In this document: piece by piece, positions 35,281 through 44,657 of the stretch
Numbering within the stretch: position 1 is the stretch's first letter
How the letters are laid out: each line of letters opens with the position of its first letter
Source of the DNA: a virus
Virus record (IMG/VR): IMGVR_UViG_3300023179_000011
Coordinates: 124,001 to 188,000 of that record
Reading direction: 5' to 3' (one strand)
DNA length: 64,000 nucleotides
Notes under the pieces: generated by a model
Databases searched by the model: none
What the model was told of the DNA's origin: nothing
Seen by the model: the letters and a program-made list of their open reading frames with translations, nothing else
Position numbers and translations under genes: made by a program

Positions 35281-35967
35281 TTAAAAGCTAGCCAGCGGGG
35301 TGTTCGCCTGCCCGCCGCCGTAGATACCGGGGCCGCTGGGCTGAAACTGTTCCGCCTGCTGTCCGCCGCCGACACCCATTGCGCTCATGCCCAAACTTCC
35401 CGCCGCGCCGGCAACTGGCAGGACAAAAGGCGCCGCTTGCATCGGATTTTTAATTCCGGCGTTATAAACTTTACCCATCATGCCCGGATTTTGAACTGTT
35501 GGGAGCACTTTCTGAATGCCGCCGCTCAGTGCGCGATTCGCGTTATTGACCGCGGCGGTGCCCTTGGTCAAAAACTGTTGCGAGCCGCGCGTGAGGGCTC
35601 TGCCTGTGTTCGTGAAGCCCGCGCGCGCGAGTTGTTTTCCGCCGCCGGCAATTGCGCGCCCGACGCCCTTGGCTGCGAAACCCCAGCCGGGAATAAAGCT
35701 CAGCGCGCCGCTCAAACCAGCCATGCCGGCGTCCATAAAGCGGCCGTTGTACAAATGGCGAGATACGTCGTTAATAGCTGTCGGAACGCCGGTGAACGGA
35801 TTTGAATATAGCGCCGTGTCAGCGATCAAACCGCGTTGAGTGGGATCGCCCATCGGATTGATCTGGCTCATGGTCGAACCAGTCCCTAGTACTTTGTCAC
35901 CAAGAGCATTCTGCGCCCGTTTTTCCGTTGCCATACCAACGCGATACCCAAATTCATATGGTTGCAT
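35281..35967 (-). CDS. Gly/Ala-rich protein with N-terminal FG motif
   Basis: About 228 aa from the ATG at 35967, just after the dioxygenase stop at 35991. An earlier in-frame start would overlap that gene. It opens MQPYEFGYRVGMATEKRA. The middle has an amphipathic-hydrophobic region (MAGLSGALSFIPGWGFAAKG) reminiscent of short membrane-active domains in toxins and phage proteins. Likely virion or tail associated; function unknown. Confidence 0.7.
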   Translation of the reverse strand: MQPYEFGYRVGMATEKRAQNALGDKVLGTGSTMSQINPMGDPTQRGLIADTALYSNPFTGVPTAINDVSRHLYNGRFMDAGMAGLSGALSFIPGWGFAAKGVGRAIAGGGKQLARAGFTNTGRALTRGSQQFLTKGTAAVNNANRALSGGIQKVLPTVQNPGMMGKVYNAGIKNPMQAAPFVLPVAGAAGSLGMSAMGVGGGQQAEQFQPSGPGIYGGGQANTPLASF

Positions 35968-35990
35968 AACGAACTCGGCGTTAATGAAGT

Positions 35991-36530
35991 TTATGTCGCA
36001 GGACGGCATTCGCGGCTGCAGCGAAACACTAGTGAGTATCGCCGACCGACGACCGGAAGTATTTCATGGTTCCAATTGTAGCGAATTTCATCGCGCATTT
36101 GTACAAGACTTCTCGGCGCTAAATTCACCGAGAACGACTTTTTCTCTCGGGTAAATACCATCGTGGCCGGCGAAACAAGGCTTAATACAGTAATTACCGG
36201 GCCACCCTCGGGAAGATCGATGTGCGGTTTGATCACCTGTTTTTCTAGATACTGATTCAGAGTGATCGAGTCCGGGCGCTGGTCGACAAGGTTTTGCGCC
36301 ACAAGCCGGTTCAGCAGAAATTGAAAATGCGCTGGAATCGTATCTGACAAAATATCTTGCGGATACGGAATTGACGAACCCCAGCGCTGAATGACGTTGC
36401 GCAGTTTGGCGTGGCGGCGTGTGTGCTTGGTCGGAATGCCGTCTTCGATGTGTATAAGTAACGTCTGCGCTTCTTCCGGCGAGATAAAATCTTCAACGAG
36501 ATTGAGCGTGCCAATATCAGACGGAATCAT
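35991..36530 (-). CDS. AlkB-like 2-oxoglutarate/Fe(II) dioxygenase
   Basis: A 179-aa protein. H103 and D105 (PHID) and H155 (YNWNHEI) form the iron site, and R163/R164 with R170 in VVGRRYSLVFR fit the 2-oxoglutarate-binding arginine and AlkB tail. Family members remove alkyl groups from nucleic acids or hydroxylate proteins. Phage versions are known and might repair damage or reverse host modification. The start overlaps the HNH gene by 4 nt. Confidence 0.82.
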   Translation of the reverse strand: MIPSDIGTLNLVEDFISPEEAQTLLIHIEDGIPTKHTRRHAKLRNVIQRWGSSIPYPQDILSDTIPAHFQFLLNRLVAQNLVDQRPDSITLNQYLEKQVIKPHIDLPEGGPVITVLSLVSPATMVFTREKKSFSVNLAPRSLVQMRDEIRYNWNHEILPVVGRRYSLVFRCSRECRPAT

Positions 36531-36916
36531 GAGTTACCCGTTGTCAGCCGATTGTATTGCGAACAGCGCCGGTTGTTGCGCATTTCACGGCGAAAAGTGG
36601 CCGCTAGTTTGCGGACGTTCTTGTTGTAGCAATGATAGTTAAAAAAATGCCCAAACATGAAGTGGCAGGGTGTATCGCACAGCGTCATGAGGTTGCTTTC
36701 CACCAGCTCCAATTCCGGCGCGAGACTCACCGGAAAAACATGATGCACTGTTAAGTTATTTGTTCGCCCGCAGACTTCGCACGCCGGATGTTTCTTTAAG
36801 TGCTCGGCGCGGACTCGTCGCCACTCACCTGCGCGCTGCCGCTGCTCAAGGATGTAGCGCGGGCGCAACCAGAGCGGCAGCCAGCTGACGAGATAGTCGC
36901 GCAAATATGTGAACAT
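36527..36916 (-). CDS. HNH endonuclease
   Basis: A 129-aa protein. CEVCG near residue 47, NLTVHHVFPVSL, ESNLMTLCDTPCHFMFGH give the Cys-x2-Cys zinc site and the H-N-H catalytic pattern (HH, N, H). Free-standing HNH nucleases in phages act in packaging or homing. Its 5' end overlaps the DUF5522-like frame by 121 nt, so the true start may lie somewhat further in. Confidence 0.8.
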   Translation of the reverse strand: MFTYLRDYLVSWLPLWLRPRYILEQRQRAGEWRRVRAEHLKKHPACEVCGRTNNLTVHHVFPVSLAPELELVESNLMTLCDTPCHFMFGHFFNYHCYNKNVRKLAATFRREMRNNRRCSQYNRLTTGNS

Positions 36917-37038
36917 GGCCGGACTTTCGTGCTGCCGCGAACATACGGCGGGTCATACGGACAGTTTTTACATTTTTTGCCGCAACAGGATCGCTGCGCC
37001 AGAAGAACTTCGCGAGATAACGGCGGATACTTACTCAC
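36796..37038 (-). CDS. DUF5522-like cysteine-rich small protein
   Basis: The first ~40 residues (SREVLLAQRSCCGKKCKNCPYDPP) match the short CC-G-x-C-x-NCPY motif I associate with DUF5522. The remaining ~40 residues overlap the HNH gene in another frame and look unstructured. Either the gene truly ends late with a long overlap, or it has lost its original stop. Possibly a metal-binding protein. Confidence 0.5.
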   Translation of the reverse strand: MSKYPPLSREVLLAQRSCCGKKCKNCPYDPPYVRGSTKVRPCSHICATISSAGCRSGCARATSLSSGSAQVSGDESAPST

Positions 37039-37288
37039 ACTCGTTGTACTTCACAACCAGATACGTCCCCAGAAACGCGCCGAGCGCCAGAGGCACGACA
37101 TAGAGCGGATTCTTGGAGTACGAGATCACGCCGTAGGCCCCCAAGCTATACAAGAAAGAACTTACAATGGCGGCGTTCACGGGCTGTCGTTTGCCGACAC
37201 AGATCACATACATCGCGTACAAGATATCAATGACCACATAGGTCACAAAGATCATGCCCGCCGTAGGCCAGTGAAAATCCTGCCACAT
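37031..37288 (-). CDS. Three-pass small membrane protein
   Basis: About 85 aa from the ATG at 37288 (GAGG 5 nt upstream). A longer frame overlaps the SprT-like gene. Three hydrophobic helices (MIFVTYVVIDILYAMYVICV; AIVSSFLYSLGAYGVISY; YVVPLALGAFLGTYLVV) with short polar turns. Function unknown; similar small multi-pass proteins occur in phages and bacteria. Confidence 0.65.
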   Translation of the reverse strand: MWQDFHWPTAGMIFVTYVVIDILYAMYVICVGKRQPVNAAIVSSFLYSLGAYGVISYSKNPLYVVPLALGAFLGTYLVVKYNECE

Positions 37289-37295
37289 AGCTGCC

Positions 37296-37649
37296 TCACA
37301 TGACCGTTGTCGCGTGTGTAAACTTCTTTTCGTAGTGCGAGTAGATCTCTGCAAACGCCACGCCCCACGCAGCGTCGTGCGCTAATTTATTGAACGCCTC
37401 GTCAGTCTCGGCGTTATCTAAACGATGGTTCCACGCCCGCGCATGCGCCCACTCGTGAAGCAGCACGTCCATGGCGCGCGATTCATCCAGACTCTTGTCG
37501 ATCTGGATATGGAACTTCTTGCCCTGCTTCCAGCAGCGGCCCTCTAGTTTAGATAGCTTTACCCGCCGCACGCTCACGGGAAAAGCCGCGGGACACTCGT
37601 CTTTGAGCATCCGCAGGAGGGCCTGATAATATCTAAAACGAGCCGCCAT
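37296..37649 (-). CDS. SprT-like zinc metalloprotease
   Basis: About 117 aa from the ATG at 37649, chosen for AGGAGG 7 nt upstream. VLLHEWAHARAW supplies HExxH, and ETDEAFNKLAHDAAWG could hold the third ligand. Family members are compact zincins such as SprT and Spartan that cut DNA-bound proteins. In phages their targets are unknown. Confidence 0.75.
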   Translation of the reverse strand: MAARFRYYQALLRMLKDECPAAFPVSVRRVKLSKLEGRCWKQGKKFHIQIDKSLDESRAMDVLLHEWAHARAWNHRLDNAETDEAFNKLAHDAAWGVAFAEIYSHYEKKFTHATTVM

Positions 37650-37724
37650 GCTCCGTCCTCCTGAAGGGCGTCCTTGCCACAACAGGGTGATTATACTGGA
37701 GCCGGCGGGCTTTGGCGGCAGTGA

Positions 37725-39647
37725 TTATTTAGCGTTATTTTGCAGCTGCGCTAACACAGCCGCGGCGCTCTTTTTAACTTCTTCTTCGCCCGAGTCTTCC
37801 GACTTTTCTTCGGATTTTTCTTCTTTTTCGTCGCTTTCGGGTTTTTCTTTCTTTTTGCTGAACCCGGCGCCAATGCTCGCGCCGATGTTGCCGCCCATGT
37901 GAGCGCCAGCGCCGAGACCAGCCGCCCCACCAGCCAGCAAGCCCAGCCCAGCGCCCGGGCCGCCGCCAAGGGCTCCGCCGCCCAGTGCGCCCAGAATCCC
38001 GCCACCAGCGCCGCCGGCAAGACCGCCTAGACCGCCCCCAGCCAGCCCGCCGAGCACCGAGAGCACAGAAGCCTCTTTCTTTTCCCACGACGGCTTACCC
38101 AGCGCAGCACTGGCGCCAGCATAACCCAGCCCAGCGCCGCCGACAGCGCCAGTCGTACCGCCACGCACAATTGCATTCCGCATGTAAGCGTCCGCGTACG
38201 GCGAAATCTGCCCCGGACTACGAACCGGAATCTTCTTTCCGCCGCGTGTTATTGTTCGACCGCCGCGCTGTATAAATCGTTTGATCGCGTCGGCCAGTTG
38301 CGCCGTGCTGGGGCCAAAAAGCGTCTTACCAATACGCGGACTTGCCGCTGCAAGCGCAAGGGCGCCAAGTGCGCCGCCCACACCGCCACCAATCATACCC
38401 ACGCCGGTACTGGTGCCTTTTACAGCACCGCGACCGAGACCTTCCATGCGGTGACCAGACGGCGATGTGACGGCGCCCAGACCGGCGCCAACACCGGCCG
38501 TGACCGGCAGCGTCACGAACGCTTGTTTCTGCCTTTGTCGATTAAATGCCAAAGCAGCAGCAACTTTTGCGGCAGCAGGCGTGATCGGTGTCATCGGTTT
38601 TGGTGCGGTTGGTGCGGGCGGCGTCATCGGCAAGCTTTTTGTAGGCATTGGAAGTCCTCGTTCTGGTCCCCAGTGAGCGGGCGGTTGAAACTTTCCAGCA
38701 GGATTAGCCGCTGGCGCAAAAGGTGGTTGTGCGATTATCGGCGCTTGCGGTCGAACTGGCAGCCCCTGCTGCTGGCCCCAGCGCGAAAACAAATTTTCAT
38801 ACTCGCCTAAATCTCGATGCAGTGTTGGCTGCATCGGCTGCGGCGCGTAATTATTAATAATACTACGATACTTTGGAATATTTTTTTGCGTGACAAAATC
38901 CATTGTCTGTTGCGGCGTGCTGCCCAGCTGTCGACCCATCTCTACCGTGCGATCAAAACCACGCTGCCCAAGCGCATCAAGTTTATCTGCTACATATACA
39001 TTACGCGCAGTGGGGGATGTCGCGAGCACGTGCGAATAACCTTTGGGCGCACCGGGCGGCGGTTGCAAATACGGAATACGACTCCACGCGTCCGTGTCGT
39101 GTGTGCGAATCGCCGTACGCAACTCACGTTGACCGGCGCGATCTAAACCGCTAACGTTTCGCGCCAGTTGCTTATTTCTATTTAAAAACTGCTTGACGTA
39201 CCGCGCGCCCAACTCAGAGTGCATCAAATCTGGTCGCGCTTCCAGTACAGCCGTCGTGGTCCCCATAGATGGATTTGCTTTTAACACCCGATGCGCCTGA
39301 TCAATCTCGCTGTGACGGGCTACGTCATGTAGAAGCGCGCCCAACGTGCTGCGTTGCCGCACAGCGAGCGGCGCGTCGGCGGCAAGGCGCTGCGCGTTAC
39401 GCGTAACGTTAAACACGTGCGGCGCGCCGTGCGCAACATCGGGGCCGAGGTGCCGCGCAGCATCCGCGGCCTGCCGACCAAGAAGTTTGTAGGATGCTGT
39501 CTCGCGCAAAGCCGGCGATAAGCCTTTTACTGCGGCCATGCGTGCTTCGGGCGCCAGTCGCATTAGATATTTCATGAGCGCAGGCGCAGCTTGTTTGCTC
39601 ATTTGCGCGCCCACTTGCATTCCAAATTGCTCGGGCGTCACGCGCAT
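37725..39647 (-). CDS. HD-domain hydrolase fused to a Gly-rich membrane region
   Basis: About 640 aa from ATG 39647 (AGGGG upstream), which puts the FG motif at the N-terminus (TPEQFGMQVGAQMSKQAA). An in-frame longer version reaches 39785. Residues ~80-270 read as an HD phosphohydrolase: an upstream His in APHVFNV, LLHDVARH, HSELGARY, IRTHD and VADKLDAL. A Pro-rich linker follows, then ~200 residues of Gly/Ala-rich hydrophobic sequence and an acidic Lys/Glu tail. HD enzymes cleave nucleotides or cyclic messengers. The coupling to a membrane or virion-type tail is unusual. Confidence 0.65.
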   Translation of the reverse strand: MRVTPEQFGMQVGAQMSKQAAPALMKYLMRLAPEARMAAVKGLSPALRETASYKLLGRQAADAARHLGPDVAHGAPHVFNVTRNAQRLAADAPLAVRQRSTLGALLHDVARHSEIDQAHRVLKANPSMGTTTAVLEARPDLMHSELGARYVKQFLNRNKQLARNVSGLDRAGQRELRTAIRTHDTDAWSRIPYLQPPPGAPKGYSHVLATSPTARNVYVADKLDALGQRGFDRTVEMGRQLGSTPQQTMDFVTQKNIPKYRSIINNYAPQPMQPTLHRDLGEYENLFSRWGQQQGLPVRPQAPIIAQPPFAPAANPAGKFQPPAHWGPERGLPMPTKSLPMTPPAPTAPKPMTPITPAAAKVAAALAFNRQRQKQAFVTLPVTAGVGAGLGAVTSPSGHRMEGLGRGAVKGTSTGVGMIGGGVGGALGALALAAASPRIGKTLFGPSTAQLADAIKRFIQRGGRTITRGGKKIPVRSPGQISPYADAYMRNAIVRGGTTGAVGGAGLGYAGASAALGKPSWEKKEASVLSVLGGLAGGGLGGLAGGAGGGILGALGGGALGGGPGAGLGLLAGGAAGLGAGAHMGGNIGASIGAGFSKKKEKPESDEKEEKSEEKSEDSGEEEVKKSAAAVLAQLQNNAK

Positions 39648-39803
39648 GCGATCCCCTGTGGCTTGAATAGAGTTTTGAATCTTTCGTGTGGCAACGTGCT
39701 GAACGATTTTTTCGAATAACTTGCGGCGCGATAACGCCAGCTCGGTGAGTTTGCTTACGGGCAGGTTTGGCATAAACAACAACACGCAGAGAGCAACAAT
39801 AAT

Positions 39804-40457
39804 TTACCATGCCCTCCCGAGTTCCACGCCATCGACCCGCGCGAGCCAAATATCATTAGAAACTGCGCCGCCGGTCACGACAATATTCACCGATTTATTT
39901 ACATCATCGGCCGCGATGGTGACGCCGTAAAAAGAATCTGTTTTAACATCTGTCCCAAGCGTGCTCACCGCTCCGACCAGACTGACAGTGTTGTTGATAT
40001 TTTTAACGGCAAATTTGCGCACAAAATGCGCTATATGTCCTCCAAAAGAAACGCCAACACCGGCGGTCCGCACGCCCATAATCGTCGCTGTAGCGCACAA
40101 AATGCGCCAGTCTGGAATGGTAAGCCGTGCCGAGGAGCCGTCGAGAAATAACGTCGTGGCGGTTGTATTGATTGACGTATTGCGCAGTAAAAAACTCACG
40201 CTTTGCATGACGGAAAAGCCGCTGAAACTGCCCGCCGAGTACGCCTGCATGCCGTACCGGTCGGCTGCGGCTAAAGCGCCACCCAGAATTGCCGAATACT
40301 CGGCGCTGGCGCTATTCCCGCCAAACGACGGCTGGACGCTATTTGCGCCCGCGCCCGCCACAAGAAGCGTATCTGGCGTGGGAAACCCGCTGACTGTGTC
40401 CGGGTCTAATTGCGTGTTTTTTAATACACCGCCGCCAAGGTCGAACGTGTTTGCCAT
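39804..40457 (-). CDS. Tail-fibre/receptor-binding-type protein candidate
   Basis: A 217-aa Ser/Thr/Gly/Ala-rich beta protein. The run SASAEYSAILGGALAAADRY followed by a beta-rich C-terminus (SFYGVTIAADDVNKSVNIVV) is the style of phage fibre tips and beta-helical ends. No cysteine motif. It is too short to be a whole fibre, so it may be a tip or attached subunit. The call is from composition. Confidence 0.5.
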   Translation of the reverse strand: MANTFDLGGGVLKNTQLDPDTVSGFPTPDTLLVAGAGANSVQPSFGGNSASAEYSAILGGALAAADRYGMQAYSAGSFSGFSVMQSVSFLLRNTSINTTATTLFLDGSSARLTIPDWRILCATATIMGVRTAGVGVSFGGHIAHFVRKFAVKNINNTVSLVGAVSTLGTDVKTDSFYGVTIAADDVNKSVNIVVTGGAVSNDIWLARVDGVELGRAW

Positions 40458-40472
40458 ACGAATGCCTCACAC

Positions 40473-43400
40473 CTACTCGTCCGAGTCAAGAATGCTTTTA
40501 CTGGGCTGCGGTTTTACGTCTGGATATTTTAACAGCCGGCGCTTCTTCTTTGAAAGCGGTCGTTTTGGTGTCAGCGACAGCTCTTTAAACACGGCGCCAG
40601 TTTTCTCCTGCGCCTCGTCTTTTGTGAGTTCTCTGCGCCGCCGCTTGAGATACTTTTTTAACTCCTGCTCCTGATAGGCTTGGAGCATGGTTTTAATTCC
40701 GTCAGCGCGCGTTCGAGACACCAGCTTGGCCGGATCGATCGCCCAGTGCTGCAGCGCCCAACCGCGACGGGGCGTGGGATTAGACATAAACGGCCCGCCA
40801 TGGCGCGCTTTGAAGCTCGCCCAGCGCTTAATCTGGCGCGTATCTTCGTCGGGGATTCTGCGCCCAGAATTGTAGTTCTGGTACCACTCCAGCCAGCCTT
40901 TAGGATCGTGTTCGGTCACCCATTCGGGTTTCCATTCGCCCAAACTCGCTAGCCGCGGACCTTCTTTCTCGTAAAGCGACTTATACACGCCCATGCGATG
41001 TAACTGGCCGGGTGTAAAATCAGGCGTGAAGTTGGGGACATCGGCCGCGGATTTTTTCACTAAAAGGTCGCGAAGTTCTTGCGGCACGTCGGCGCCCGCG
41101 CGAATAGCGTCACGAATATGTTGTTTTTGAAATGCAACAACAGCGTTGTTGAATGTGCGATCGTTTAACTCAAGATTGGGGGTGTACTGCGGAGCTGGGA
41201 GCAGCTTTGCAAACGCTGGTTGTTTGTTGCCGTGGAAAAACACATAAAGTTTTTTGCCTAACTCGTTTTTAGCCGCACCAAAACTAAAATCTGGATGTGT
41301 CAATTTTTCGGTAAGCCGGTCGTATCGCTTCGCGTCGGTCAGTTGCGCTGGTTGTGTGGGCGCCGCCGATAGCGCGTCGCGCAAAATGTCATGCAAGTTG
41401 CCGCGATGATAAGTGTCGAGCGCGATACGTCGTTCCGCAAGTAACTCACGGGGCGACAAATTTTGTGCAGCTTCTTCTGGTTTGAGTTTTTTCAACCAGT
41501 TGCGATACAGTTTTGAACCGGCGCGCCAAGCTCGGGCTTCGGCCAGTAGTTGTGCGTTTCCGTATCGTTGCGCCAGATTTGCGGACTGACGCGCAGTCAT
41601 ACGCGACAAATCAATATGGTGGCCGAGTTCGTGAAAAAGGATGTCTGGGCTGTTTAACAGATTGGGCGCGCCAACAATACGCGCGCCAACGACCTGTGTG
41701 GGTTTGGCCGATTGCCCGAGAATAAAATTTTGCGCGTCTGAAAGCGAAGGATTTCCGGCTGCGTAAAACGCATTTAAACCGTCACCATACGACGGCGCAT
41801 TGATTACGCGCGGCGGATGAATAAAACGACGACTGGCCGCTGTTGAATCTTGATTTGTAGCGGCAGTTACAACCTGTCGAATTGTTTTTGGTAAACGCCA
41901 GCCGCGCACCAGACCCGGATCGTCAACCTCTAAACTCTGCGCCGTCATCATGACCGGCGCGTCTTTGGGTAGTACCGGCCGGCTTAAAAACTTTTTTTGT
42001 CTATCGGCAAAGTGTTTTGCAAAGTTATACGTTTTTGCGCCCGTATTATTTGACCAACTTGTCGCGCGCTCAATCAGTCGCGCCATACGTTCTGGACTCA
42101 ATTTGCCAGCAAACGTTTGCGTCAACCCTTTATTTAACGCGCTGGTCACAAGCCGAGAAGAGATCGCTTGCTTCTCTTGTTCTTTTTCTTCCTTGTAACG
42201 CGAACCCTCTTCTTTCAGAATCTTGCGAAACAGCTCGTTGACTTGCTCTTTCTCGGCCGTGAGATGTTCCAATACTTCGTCGCCGGTGCGCTCGCGCTGA
42301 TAACCCATGAGCTTGCCCAGAAAGCTCGGGTCTTGGCTGGCGCTTAGATATCTTTGAACTTGGACGTTCTTGAGTTCTTCAGGTAGATCCCGATGCGAGT
42401 CAAAGCGCAGACCGCGGCCACGGGCTTGCTGGCTGCGAGACTCGTGCCAATGCGGGTCTAGGAGCTGGATGAGGCTCGTGCCCTTGGTCGACAACCCTTC
42501 GGCGCCAGCAGGGCCAATTAAGAGCGCCCGCAGCTTGCCTTGGTTGTATGCGTCCACGGCAGCTTGGCGCGCCTTTGTGCTAACGCCGCCGTGGAAAAAC
42601 GCATGCGGGATCTTGGCTTTCTCTAGCCCAGCTGCATACGGGGCCAAGCCGGAGTCAATGAAGTTCGAGTAGATAATCGCCTTCTTGCGCTTGTCTTCGT
42701 TCAGTGTTTTCTGCAGATTCTGAAACGCTGTTTGTAACTTGGCGCTCTGCTGAAATGCCTTGGCCGGGTCTTTGTCAGCGCGAAACGGCTGCGTAGAAAG
42801 ACTCACTTGGCGCAGGCCAGTCAAGAAGCTATTAAGTTTAGCCAGCTCGTCTTTCGATAGGGGAAACTCTTGGTCCAGTTTCCAAAGAAACCCCGGGGGA
42901 ATCTTCGTGCGGATGGCTTTCTGAATCTTTTGCTGTTCCGCGCTCAGCGGCACTCGCACAACAGTATCATTAACATTTACGCCTTCTGGGGCTTTGCTTG
43001 GGTGATAATCCACCTTGCCGCGCAACAAGCTGCGCAATTCTTTCTCGTTCTTGACGACTGGCTTCACACCCGGTTTCACGCCGCGCAGCCAGCCAAACAA
43101 GCCCGGCCGCACGGTCTTGTAATCTATGTAGCGCTTCTCAAACTCTTCTGGCGTGATCTCTTTGTTATTCAACATGGACAACAAGTTAGCCAGATCGGTT
43201 GGCGAATTTGTGATCGGCGAGCCTGTTAATAACATCAGGCGCTTGGCTTGCGCGGCGGCTTCGGCAGCTCCGGCAGAACTGGCGCTTCCCGGATTACGAA
43301 GCCTGTGCGCCTCGTCCATGATCAGCGTGTCAGGCGGCTGCTGGAACTTCTTGCCCAGCGCCAAACCCGTGTAGCTCATGATTTCAGGGTCTGAGTTGCG

Positions 43401-43757
43401 GGTAAATTTGGCAATCTCCTTTTCAAAGTTGCCGCGCAAACTTGCTGGCACAACAATTCCATAATCTTCGCCGTAGCGCTTTTTCGCTTCTTCAGCAGCG
43501 GCCAGCGACGTAGACGATTTACCCGAACCTAAGCCGTGATACACGAGCAGGCGCGGATTTGCTCCGACAATCTGGTCTGATACCCGTGTTTGATGCGGAT
43601 AAAGTTGAATGTCGGGGTTGAGATCGGCGACCTTGAGCCACACGCTGTCGGGCAGCGCAGACTTTTTATTTGGCGGCGATGCTTGTTTTAAACGCGCAGG
43701 CGCAACGCGTAGCACCTGCGCGAGTGTGTCTGATGTGTCGCCCAAAATGCTGTTCAT
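40473..43757 (-). CDS. SNF2-type helicase fused to a zinc metalloprotease
   Basis: A 1094-aa protein. Residues ~50-480 are a superfamily 2 helicase: Walker A GLGSGKSS, Walker B MDEAH, motif III LLTGSP, motif V-like GAEGLS and motif VI QQARGRGLR. Near residue 708, ILFHELGHHIDLSR is a zincin HExxHH site, with a likely third ligand in LLAEARAWR. Near residue 955 is a conserved GWLEWYQNYNSGRR...QIKRW...ARHGG module also seen in large viruses. A remodeler tied to a protease could clear proteins from DNA or act in a virion. No single family covers this architecture. Confidence 0.8.
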   Translation of the reverse strand: MNSILGDTSDTLAQVLRVAPARLKQASPPNKKSALPDSVWLKVADLNPDIQLYPHQTRVSDQIVGANPRLLVYHGLGSGKSSTSLAAAEEAKKRYGEDYGIVVPASLRGNFEKEIAKFTRNSDPEIMSYTGLALGKKFQQPPDTLIMDEAHRLRNPGSASSAGAAEAAAQAKRLMLLTGSPITNSPTDLANLLSMLNNKEITPEEFEKRYIDYKTVRPGLFGWLRGVKPGVKPVVKNEKELRSLLRGKVDYHPSKAPEGVNVNDTVVRVPLSAEQQKIQKAIRTKIPPGFLWKLDQEFPLSKDELAKLNSFLTGLRQVSLSTQPFRADKDPAKAFQQSAKLQTAFQNLQKTLNEDKRKKAIIYSNFIDSGLAPYAAGLEKAKIPHAFFHGGVSTKARQAAVDAYNQGKLRALLIGPAGAEGLSTKGTSLIQLLDPHWHESRSQQARGRGLRFDSHRDLPEELKNVQVQRYLSASQDPSFLGKLMGYQRERTGDEVLEHLTAEKEQVNELFRKILKEEGSRYKEEKEQEKQAISSRLVTSALNKGLTQTFAGKLSPERMARLIERATSWSNNTGAKTYNFAKHFADRQKKFLSRPVLPKDAPVMMTAQSLEVDDPGLVRGWRLPKTIRQVVTAATNQDSTAASRRFIHPPRVINAPSYGDGLNAFYAAGNPSLSDAQNFILGQSAKPTQVVGARIVGAPNLLNSPDILFHELGHHIDLSRMTARQSANLAQRYGNAQLLAEARAWRAGSKLYRNWLKKLKPEEAAQNLSPRELLAERRIALDTYHRGNLHDILRDALSAAPTQPAQLTDAKRYDRLTEKLTHPDFSFGAAKNELGKKLYVFFHGNKQPAFAKLLPAPQYTPNLELNDRTFNNAVVAFQKQHIRDAIRAGADVPQELRDLLVKKSAADVPNFTPDFTPGQLHRMGVYKSLYEKEGPRLASLGEWKPEWVTEHDPKGWLEWYQNYNSGRRIPDEDTRQIKRWASFKARHGGPFMSNPTPRRGWALQHWAIDPAKLVSRTRADGIKTMLQAYQEQELKKYLKRRRRELTKDEAQEKTGAVFKELSLTPKRPLSKKKRRLLKYPDVKPQPSKSILDSDE

Positions 43758-43770
43758 AGCAGCCGCACAA

Positions 43771-44619
43771 TTATTTTGACGCGCTGATATTTAAATCAGC
43801 CACGGGGTTGGGGCCCAGCGTCGCTTTGGCCGCCAGTGCCTGCTCATACTGCTGGATCTGAGATTCTATCCAATCCACGTACAAACTCACACGGGTAAAA
43901 GCGCTGTCATCTCCGTACGTGCCGTCTGGTTTGCCGTCCGCGTGTGCTAAAAACGAACTAATCCCCGCCAGCTCATTACCGATAAACATGCCGCCCCCTG
44001 AATCTCCGGGGGCAATCATGAACTCCAGCGGTAAGCGCCCGGTTTTCCGCGGAGAACAAGCCACCACGGAGAGAAACGCCGACGATAATTTGTTGTGACC
44101 GGCGCGGCGTTTATTGTCGGATGTCTTTGCGCCGGTGACAAAATTACCCGTCGCGCCCCAGCCCGCAATAGTCACATTTTGCCCGATCTCGTCGTTTTTG
44201 CGATACAGCGGTACATAGAAGTCCAGCTTAAAATCGTTATCAACATAACACAGCGCGATGTCGTGCAGCCCAACCCGCTCTTCGTCATAATCGGCGTGCT
44301 GGATTTTATACGCGACACGATATTTTTTGTCGCCTACATGAATTGCGTCATCTTGCGCGCCATTAATAACGTGCGCGGCAGTTAAAGCCCAGCGCGGTTT
44401 AATAATGACCGCGGACGCATGCTGCTCATGGTGCTTATCGCAGTCCTTACAGTCGATGTTATTGCTGATCCGCACCACAAATGGAAACTTTTTGCCGAAC
44501 TCAATGTATTGTTCGTCTGGTGTGCTGGGGTCGATCGTGCCGGCCATTGCGACACGCGAAGAGACGACAAAAACGATCACGTAACGTAGCAGGCGGGCAA
44601 ACAGTTCTTGCGCATTCAT
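43771..44619 (-). CDS. Secreted trypsin-like (S1) serine protease
   Basis: A 282-aa protein. The N-terminal hydrophobic stretch (RYVIVFVVSSRVAMAG) is a signal peptide. The chymotrypsin-fold triad is visible: H83 in LTAAHV, D120 in HDIALC, S207 in GDSGGG. There are paired cysteines (CKDC). It would act in the periplasm or outside the cell. Trypsin-like enzymes are rare in phages. It is immediately downstream of the helicase-protease gene in genome order and shares its operon direction. Confidence 0.88.
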   Translation of the reverse strand: MNAQELFARLLRYVIVFVVSSRVAMAGTIDPSTPDEQYIEFGKKFPFVVRISNNIDCKDCDKHHEQHASAVIIKPRWALTAAHVINGAQDDAIHVGDKKYRVAYKIQHADYDEERVGLHDIALCYVDNDFKLDFYVPLYRKNDEIGQNVTIAGWGATGNFVTGAKTSDNKRRAGHNKLSSAFLSVVACSPRKTGRLPLEFMIAPGDSGGGMFIGNELAGISSFLAHADGKPDGTYGDDSAFTRVSLYVDWIESQIQQYEQALAAKATLGPNPVADLNISASK

Positions 44620-44657
44620 GGCAAGCCCCCAGTCTTAGATATGTAAGTGTTGTTATC

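Noticed and set aside
36131-37700. Complete insertion sequence around the HNH gene
   Set aside because: No flanking inverted repeats or transposase were found; HNH and the neighbours fit ordinary phage genes.
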